Of a stretch of 19,610 nucleotides of DNA, positions 1-9,400 are shown one piece after another; position 1 is the first letter of the stretch; each line of letters begins with the position of its first letter. Source of the stretch: Nephromyces sp. MM_2019. Lineage: Eukaryota > Apicomplexa > Aconoidasida > Nephromycida. The position numbers and the translations under genes are program-made. Location: NCBI GenBank assembly GCA_015657535.1, contig JADHZB010000050.1:1-19610 (forward strand), read 5' to 3'. The notes beneath the pieces were generated by a model. It saw only the letters and a program-made list of their open reading frames with translations. It did no database searches and was not told the DNA's origin.

Positions 1-3
1 TCA

Positions 4-203
4 AACCTCAGCTCGATGCAGATCTCAATCTCAGCCCGAACCTCACCTCAGACTTCAGCTCAAACCTCAGTTCGATCCTCACCTCAATCTCATCCCGCAC
101 CTCACCTCAAACCTCAGCTCGATTCTCATCTCAATCTCAGCCCTAACCTCAGTTCAAACATCAGCTCGATCCTCATCTCAATCACAGGCCGAACGTTAGC
201 TGA
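4..203. repeat. Degenerate 47-bp minisatellite built from CTCA-type hexamers
   Basis: Four copies of a 35-base core beginning AACCTCAGCTCGAT start at 4, 63, 110 and 157. Spacers of 24, 12 and 12 bases give steps of 59, 47 and 47. Spacers repeat a shorter motif (AACCTCA, CACCTCA), so the array looks grown from a hexamer close to ACCTCA. The first step is one 12-base sub-unit longer. The open frame through the array on + is not evidence for a protein, because 47 is not a multiple of three. Confidence 0.85.
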
Positions 204-344
204 AGCTTCAGCGTAGTTCTATACTGAAATGTTGGTTGAGCTCTGATGCACAACTTCAACTAGTACACACACTCTAATTTATGCTTAAATCTCACCTCAT
301 TCTTCAGTTGAGCTAGAAACGTGAGTGTAAGTTCTTACCTCGGA
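204..344. other. Left-edge sequence, no feature seen
   Basis: After the minisatellite the sequence is ordinary AT-rich DNA. On the minus strand it lies just downstream of exon 13 and begins with the donor-like GTAAGAAC (338-331). I see no poly(A) hexamer on the minus strand and no further exon that joins cleanly in phase. Confidence 0.5.
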
Positions 345-454
345 TCAGAACTCATTATGAGTACTATCTAAACAATGCTTGCTAATGAGAAACGCAGTAT
401 TAGTGGACATCAAAGATGCTGAAACTACCATGATGTGCCGCAAAGGAAGGTGAA
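345..454 (-). CDS. VPS39: VPS39-like exon 13, tentative, ends in TGA
   Basis: Acceptor GATTTTTCAG; TT completes the split codon, then 35 codons stay open (IHLPLRHIMVVSASLM, then TNTAFLISKHCLDS) to TGA at 347-345. The helix-like stretch sits where relatives have an 'AL..ai..yL..kr' helix, so the frame is plausible. Six bases past the stop is a consensus donor (GAG before GTAAGAAC), and no AATAAA lies in the remaining 344 bases on this strand. The exon may therefore really continue left with a disrupted frame, or use other splice sites such as ATG before GTAGTT at about 429. The preceding intron is only 86 nt; all others exceed 240. Confidence 0.4.
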
Positions 455-3400
455 CTGAAAAATCGTTGCTTAAATGCCTCAGAAAGTTTCATGAACAAAA
501 AATAGTCGTTATACACATGCAGCAAAAGAAATTAGCTTACTAAATCTGTGGATATCTTCTGGGGTCGGTATTAGCTGTAGACTCTGAGGATCAAACTTTT
601 TCGATGCTCTCTCTGAAGCTGCTTCAAAGTCCCACCAAGTCGGCAAGTACGTTTCCCAGAAGGCTACAAGGTGGATGCAGAGTTTTGGATATTTTATTAA
701 ACTTCAAAACAGAGAATTTTTTCTTCGGAGCTGGAGACAAAAAGCATATGGTTATGGAAACAATCCGCAACGCGCATATCCAGTGAGAAATGATAACGCA
801 AGTAGCTTAAAACTATGCAGAATTTCAATACAAAGAAACGTTAAAAACTAGAAAAAAAAAAGATAGAACCAAAAAAGTATGACGTCTTTGTTTTGTTAAA
901 TATGCTATATTGCATTGACACCACTGAGCTTATCAGTGTTGCGTACTAGATCAAAAAATATCTTAGACCTAGCTCTCGAAGATGCCAAAATACACAGCTC
1001 ATAACATGCCATAAAATATGCGCAAAAAAACTGCAAGCACACAGACACAATCATTTTTGCCTGCTTCAAAATATTTAAAAGCAAAACTACAAATTGGCTA
1101 ACAAATTTCCACACATCACAGCGCAAGCACCATTTTCCTGTAGTAAAGCGTACAAATTACATCTTCGCCACAGGCTTGCACACGTTACTTCCCACAAGTG
1201 TTTTTAACTCAAAAATAGCAAGTTTCAGCTTCAAACCTACTAAACTTTCCATGCCCCAAGCAGTATTTTCTATTTTTTATTACTTAACTCCTGCTTCTTC
1301 TATTGCACCTTCTGTCGAAGTAATGAAAGATTTTTAAAAAATTAGAGGATTTTCGCTGCGACTTTTATCATTTTTGCTGATAATATCAAAATAATTTACC
1401 TGCATCACTATTAGCATGCAAACATGAAGATAAAGGAGATTTGCATTCGTCCTACTGATTTTAATGAACAGGTGAAATACACAGTTTATTTTGGTAGAGT
1501 TTTCACCTGTTCATGTGATTGTGCATTTTTGTGATATAAACTACTGACGCCTATTTTTATTGGGAACAGCAACTTTACTAGAGTATTTATCCATACAAAA
1601 TTTTTCCCCCTAAGTTCAGCAGCAGAAAAATTTCGGAAACCAAGTACATTTTTTGATTGAACTACTTGCGTATGCTTCTTAAGTTGCATTAAGCCTCTAC
1701 ATGTGCTTAAACGTGTTTCGTGTTTGCGTGTATCTTTGTGCGTGTGCAAGCTGTATGCTTAGGCCTGTACTCCATGGGTAGGTCTGTGCGCGTGTGCTCT
1801 GCGCGCATGTGTACTAGGTATGCGCGTGTGCATCCATGTGCGTGCATGTGAGTACGTTTATTTCTGAAAAACTTACCTAGAAGTATACTGACATCAAACT
1901 TTGCATAAGCAAAGTGCTGAAAAGCTCCCGGAAACTTGAGATCATTGAAGAGAACCCATCCAGAAAGGAGGTAAAAGGTCCCTAGTTCCTCAACCTAGTG
2001 ACAAAAAATGTAATAAAAGATTTTATTACCTCCTCAGAGCTATGAATAGATGGGGAGAATGTTCGAACTACACAATTGGTTCCCCATTGCACATAATCAT
2101 ACAAATAAAAAGAGAAAAACACAGACCTCATAGCTTAGACGAAAAGATTCGTATTTCTAACGTTCAGTAAAGTAATAGCAAAACAATTCTAAATCATTGA
2201 TGTTATGATATATACTTTTTTTAAATTAGCTTAGCACTAAATAAGCAAACTTTCAAAAATATAACAAGAGATAAAGCAAGCTTTATCTTCCCCATATATG
2301 TGTAACATAAAAAAAGAATGAAAGAAATTCCTTCAGTCTTTAAATTATTTCGGTTTAAGCTAATTAACTATAAAAGCTACAGAATGAAAAGTTGAAAAAT
2401 CTCTCGCATACATCCAAATTGATATACTACTATCAATTCTGACCAAAATATTCTCTTTAATCAAGGTAAATCTAATTATTTCAATTACACGCTTAAGCTT
2501 TGTGCAGATTAAATCAAATAGAGAGGGAAAAAGCAAATCCTACATACCTCAGGAAGACTAGGCAAACATATACCAGCGTTTAAGCCAAAAAAATTAAAAG
2601 GCAATGTCGCTAAACTCTGCATTAAACTTTGTTTTTCTTACAGGTTAAGATAAGTGTATTTTTTTTATTCATTAATAGCTAATCATAGTTTTCAACTATC
2701 GAAAAAAAGATATAGTTTCTTACGTATTAGCTATTTAGATATACAGCAAACGAAACCTCAAAATCTGGTAAAATAAAAATGCAACAAGATTGGTGATTAA
2801 AAAGCATAAAAAAGCCATAAAAAAATTATAAAATTTTACAAATGCGATGAATTTATCCTTTTTAAAGGTTCTAAAATTCTTAATATAAGAATATTTTATT
2901 CAGCCTTGGTGTGCGGGAAGCTAGCTTAAATCATACAGGGTTGATAAAACACTATTTCATTGAAGTAAACCAACTGAGATAAATCGTAGCATAAACACAG
3001 TTCGAATTCCATTTTAACAATACTCAACAACAGCTGGATACTAAGCTATCCCAGCATAGAGAGTGAGGTTTTACTCTAGTTGAATGCATGCATACAACAC
3101 AAAATTAAGGCAAACACACTATCTCACACTAAATAGATTGCTATACATTCCGAAATGAGCAGCTGAGTAGCAGCTATCAGCAATATAGAGTGTCACTAGG
3201 AGAATTCCTGTAAAAAAATCATTTTCCCCTGCATAAGGCTGAAAAACTGGATGAAGGGAGCTGAAGATCAGTATTTCAAGCTTAAAGCTGCAATTAACAC
3301 TGGCTCATAGAGTAATTACCCGACGGAGGTCTTCAGGACCAAAGTTTGAGTTTAGAAGCTCAAGAGCATCAGATATTCTTGTTTCTAAGAGAAGCTTGTG

Positions 3401-6400
3401 CATCTGATATAGTCAAAAAGCAATAAACCAGGAAATTAAGATATTTACAAATAACAAATGAAAAATCTACAAAAAATCTCTTCTTTTCAAAATAAGACAC
3501 TCACTGCACAAATTCATCAAATAGAAGTATCAAGATGATATTTCGCATATTGAAAATATTCATGGAGACAGTTTAATTTTCCTTCTCAGCATGACATACC
3601 TTTAGAAGAAGATATTCAATAGATTTCAAATGAAGAATGAGCATCTCGTGCAGTTACCAAAACACTAGATACTCACAAAATTAATGTTAGCACATGTTAA
3701 AATAGCCATTAAAAAACATATAGCTATAACGCCTAACAAAAAAAAAGATTGTTTTGAAAATTTTTCGATATTAGAGAGTTATTCTCAGAGAAGAATGATA
3801 GAAAAACAATACGAAGCATTAAGCTGCTTCACATAGTAAAAGTGATGCTCAAAAATTTGCACTACACCGTAAACAACTTATGAGTTGGGAATTTTGCTAT
3901 AATTCAACCCATGCTATGAAAAAATTCACAGCGCACATAGAAGTGCCGTGGCTAATTCATATCTATTTTCAGCATGAAAACTACAAAAAGCCATATGCAG
4001 TAAAAAAAACCAAAATTCTCAAAAAACCTGCTAGAGTGCGACGTGTGCTAGTTTTCCAGCAGCTCATGAAGTCTTTAAAGAATAATAATCTCTCTGCATG
4101 TGAAACTCTGAGTCTTCTGCTACATATCATATATCAAAGGAAGCACTTTTTGGCAGATTCTACCTGGCTCTTGTATGGGATAGGAAGCAAGCACGATATT
4201 CCAGAAGTAGAGGCGAACAAAATTCGTCGAGAATCGCAGCACATTGCCGAAATAGAAGTCACTTGTAATCTCTATAAATACACACACAAAGGCCAAAAAC
4301 AACACACTAAAAACAATAAGCATCTATTTTGGATGAAGGCCTTCTATAGGATAATATGGCGCGCATTTCAAATGTTTTCAACATGCAAAACGATGGTGTC
4401 TGCATTGAATCAACTACAGCACACACCAAATTAAAGGCGAGAATTATAGGAGGAACTTAAAATTACACTCAATAAAATGAAGGTATGCAAGATTTAGAGC
4501 TTTGTATTAACCTGTCTAACGAAGAAAAAAATCAACAGCAAATATTGAAAGAGTTGAAAGAAAATATTCAAGCTGTGCGTACAAGCAAATGAAAATAGAG
4601 TTCACAAGAGCAGCATCACACATATACACACCTCATACATTAAACTAGGAGTGCACACAAGCATACCACGAAAAAATTGGATGCACACTCATACTCTCCT
4701 AATATGAGTTCTACTATAGCAACACGTGTATAGAAACACCAACTGTCAAAAAACCGCTGTTTCCAAGGCTGGTTCTCTTTTTGAAACGCCCTTCATCCTT
4801 CAGAAAAACCGAAATACTTGGATTCATCTTTTACTTTTTCATACTTCTACTCACTACTTCAGTTTCTTCGCATATCTAACCCTCATTACTTTCAAATTCA
4901 ATCCCTCCTTGAAAAAATATTTCATCCTCAAAATATAGGCTTCAAAGGAGAAACTAACATATTAAGCACCTACGAAAAAATTATGATGATTTACTATATC
5001 AAAAATACATATTTTCACTCAAAAATGCAGCGATAACAATCGCTTAACAAATTTCGGAACAATATACTTCACCATAAAAAAAATACCAAAATGTAAGATT
5101 CCCTATGCAGAGACAAACCTTCACAAATATACAGCAATTCTGTGATTGTCCACATGTGTTCGATTACATTTTATAGATGTGTTCTACTTAAAATTTCGCA
5201 AATCTTCTACGCAATAACTCAACTCTATTAACATAAAAGTATAAAGCTATGAATTTCTTCTACTTCCCCTCCCCTCCTGTATGCGTAGACAACCCAGTTT
5301 CACCAAATCTGCTTGTTTCTCTGCATCCATTTAACAAAAATTGGCATGAAAAAAAAAGTAACTGTACGAATATTTCTATACATGGTGAAGAATCAGAATA
5401 AACGGCATATTTCACATTTAAAAAGTAAAAAGTTAAAACATAAAACCAAAGCAGCTAGAATCATCAATCTCTCTTCAAATGATCACATCGTAAGTGACAC
5501 ACACGTTTAGCCTAGAGGTAAAATATTTAATGCAAAGCTTGAGTGGAAAGCATCTTAACAAGCCAAGCATAAAACCAGCAAAAAAACAGCGAACCTGCTA
5601 GGCGCCGAACTCTTTCAACATTTAAAATCAGAAACTCTAGGCTAGTCTTATCAACGCTCAGTTACCTGGCATAACTTCTGGTCTCTAATGCTATACACTC
5701 CTATAGTGCCTGAGGTGGTAACTCCAGTAACATAAGCTCCATAGACACCTGAAGAGGAGAGAAAGTACGCGTAAAAAAACTTCTCATTTGTTGCAAACAC
5801 GGGAAATAAAAGCAGCTAAAACGTCTAAAAAATATTTCAATTTATTTCTAACCTACTAAACCTATCAACTGCTCTGCTATACCCCGAAACCAAGAGCAAG
5901 CAAAGCTAGTGTTGGATTACCAAATAAAAATCTTGGCAAAAGAGACAGAGCGTCATCTTAGGCATAATCAACGATATGAACTCAAAAAAAACATCACATT
6001 TGCAGCTTAAATAACATCTAAATTGTCCAGATAAGACGCGCAATACCCCCGAAAAAACGGTAAACAAAAAACAGATTAAGCTGCCTTCGAAATTAAATAA
6101 TCCTATGAAACAGCAACACTACCAAATCCACTCAGAAACCTTGAAAAATCGCTAATCGTTTTGAAATGTTTAAAATTTAAGCTTCAAGTAGAGCAGAGAC
6201 TTCGTAGTCGCAATATCTAGACTGGAGTTGCATCATGATCCCTCGATGAGGGCAGCTGGGTAAGAAACGCTGGCGTGAAGGGTATCATAAAACTGCTTTT
6301 AATGCATTTGAATATTAAGTTGTGTGTATGTGTACCTATTGTGAATCCAGCCACTAACCATCCCAGTTATGAATTACTCTTTATTGACAGAACACCTAAC

Positions 6401-9400
6401 GCTAATAAAAATACTAGAGCTATAGCCTACAAGAACGAAAAAACATAGATTTTTGTAGACGATAAGAAAATAACGAAACAAATTCAAGCAATCAATTTAT
6501 TAGAAAATTTGCAGGCACATACCAACTTTCAGTAGGTTTTTTGGCCACTGAATGGGATCTTTCTGGCTTGGCTGTTGGTTGTTTAAATTAAAGAAAATAC
6601 CCAAGCAATCCTGCCCTATGAGCATAATCTCATCATCCGGCAGCAGAAAAATCCTTGGCAGACATTTGATAGAATTATCAAGAGGAAAAATTTCAAGGAT
6701 AGTACTGTAAATAGCAGTGATAACCATAGTACAGGGAGGTCTTTAAATCATAATGAGTATAAAAGTCACTTTTCAATTTTCAAAATGCTTAGAAATAGTA
6801 AGGAATATCACAAAAATGAAGAGTATATAGCATGAATTGAAAATTACAAAATATGTACACATATCTTTCTCTGATGGTTTAACTATGAAGACCGAAGATA
6901 TAATTCGCAATCGCTATAGAATAATCGGCATTAATTTTGACTTTAAAGGAGAAATCTCATTCAGGGCTGCGTAAAGAGTAAATCACTACAGCGCACACAC
7001 AGAGATTACGTTCACGTTGAGACACCTCCAGAAACCGAGTACATCAAGGCATTACTTTACAACTACAAAACACACACGCAAGTTAGTATATACAAAACAG
7101 CAAATTACCGAAAAAAAAAATTAAAAAGTCAAATCCGCAATTTTTCAATCCCATATTAGGTTCGTACAGAAGATGCATCAAAAACCTGAGTTTTAAAGCA
7201 TCTCAGCAATTACATCGGCAGCAAATTGTCCATAAAATTTCTAGTGAAAATCAGCCAAATTATTAATGAAAAAAAAGCAAAGGAGCTCGATACTTGTAAA
7301 CAGTTACAGAAGCAATATCATCTGGGATATTTTCAAGTAGAAGCTTCAATACTCACGTCATACGATTTTCTAGACTTACCCATCATTTTCATTGATCAAA
7401 GCATACTCCTTTTTAAAGCCGACGCAAATCCACTTCTTACACCAGCACATTGCGAAGACATCATCTGGGACGCTTAGATCCTGTAGAAAGGTTACAACAG
7501 AGTGCATAAAAAATATTAAATCGAGGATGCAATTACTATAGAAAAATGTTGAAATCAATACAGCTACACTGGTATATATATCCTTTAATATAAAGAATGA
7601 CTCATTTAAATAAAAAATGAATCAACAGATAGTACGGAGCACTCAACTATATACTTTCCCGCGTGCCATACGATATTCTTGGTATCTTTATTTATAAATT
7701 TTTTTATGAAGCGCAACTAGCAAATAATGAAGCTTTAGGATCGTTATGATTTTGCAGGAAAAGGTTAATCGGGTTTGGAAGGAGTAGTAGTTTACACAAA
7801 GATTGTAAGGATAATTTGTGAAGAGCAGGAGAATGTTGGGTTACGTTGGTGCTTGGAGGGAAATAACACACAAATAAAGGTAAGCATCAAAGAAGACGTG
7901 TAAATATCAGCAGACTTACACATATCAGCAGACACACACCAAATCGAATTTGCTTTGCTTAGGAGAGATAACTAATATCCGCACTTTATCTCAAAAAAAT
8001 AAACACCCTAAGCATAAGAGCCTAGTGTTTGCTTTCATGAAAATTAATATTATACACATCTTCCAACGAAAAATTATCAAGATCCTAGCAATCTCTAGGT
8101 AAAAGCAAGTAAAGTAAGAATTTTTTCAACCCGCTTCATATTCGGGAGATATTCTAAGCCTAAAAAAAATAAGCTTCACATTCCACCATTATTGTATAGA
8201 GCAAGCTAAAATTACTGGAATATGAGCTTTTTAATCTGATGAAATTTCCAAAAGCTTGATTTTTCAAATGTTACTGACACTAACTTCTACTCCAATTTTC
8301 ACGAAACACAAAGTAGATTTCGCACAAAAATTATGGCTTTGGAAAATTTCCTGCCAGATACTGATTATCAGGTTTATAAAGATTCTGCTATTCAAAGGAT
8401 ATCACAGTCTATTCCTTCAATTTATTTCTGTATTTTTGTACTAAAGACTTGAGCAGCTAAACAAGCGCTTTCTATGCTGATTACCAAGCAATCTATCAAC
8501 CGCACACAATTCAGAATTCCAGAGTAAAAAATGGCCTTCCAAAAAAATGCAGTCTCTTTAGAAATTAAAAATTCTAAACAGCAAGTATTAAAATCCATAA
8601 CCATTAAGACTAAAAAATATTCTTTTGTTTATATTTCAACAACATATGATAGCACCTCAGCTTGCTATATACCAAAAAAACAAAAGATATTGTGGAGAAA
8701 TGCCAAAAAATAATACGTACCTTCTTCACAACATAGTTGATAGCATGAATTGAAAAAAAAACTAGTCGTTTCCTTATGGCAACACACATTTCCATAACTG
8801 AGGAATCCGCCACTTGAAGGCAAAAGGAAAACACGCCTATAAAAAAGCATTAAAAAAATATGTTATGTGTTTCAAACAATAAGATTAATGCATGATATTT
8901 CAGCAATTCTACAAAAAAAAGTGAAATATCAAAGAAATTGCATTTTCCGCTAGAAGGAATGCAGCGACTTCATAAGTACTTTAAGCACCGATGCCAAGAT
9001 TACATTAGAAAACTGCGATATCTTATAATAAAAAAACTTCCAAAGTGAACTCCAAAATGCTTCGTTCCTTTTGGCATGCATATAACACGAGTTCACGATA
9101 GTCGCATATAACGAGAACATTAAAAACTATTCGTCCAGCTATATTTTTTGCAAAAACTCTATAAAAAACAATGTTTATGAAATCATGACCACTAGTAATC
9201 GCAAAATCTTAAAAACAATAGGAAATCATAACAATTTTAGTCATAAATTTTGCGTCTTGATAGACTTCCAACTATCGGAGGGTTGTTGATCGATTCATAA
9301 AAGCTTTAAAAAATCTATTCAAACTGCAAAATCAATGAAATTCTACAAAAAAATATTGCTCACTCAAGTTTACTTAATCATGCAGCAGAAGCCGCAGTAA

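Noticed and set aside
16..216. 66-codon + strand frame rich in S, P and L
   Set aside because: It is the translation of the minisatellite; the 47-base period shifts frame at each unit, so it is not a protein repeat.
2060..3010. TTCGAA-type strings that recall tRNA B boxes (about 2063 and 3001)
   Set aside because: No matching A box, acceptor stem or anticodon arm could be built at either place.
3084..3092. TGCATGCAT resembling an ApiAP2 binding site
   Set aside because: It is a single intronic occurrence in AT-rich DNA; similar GCATGC strings occur elsewhere (about 1413, 9077, 16026) without positional logic.
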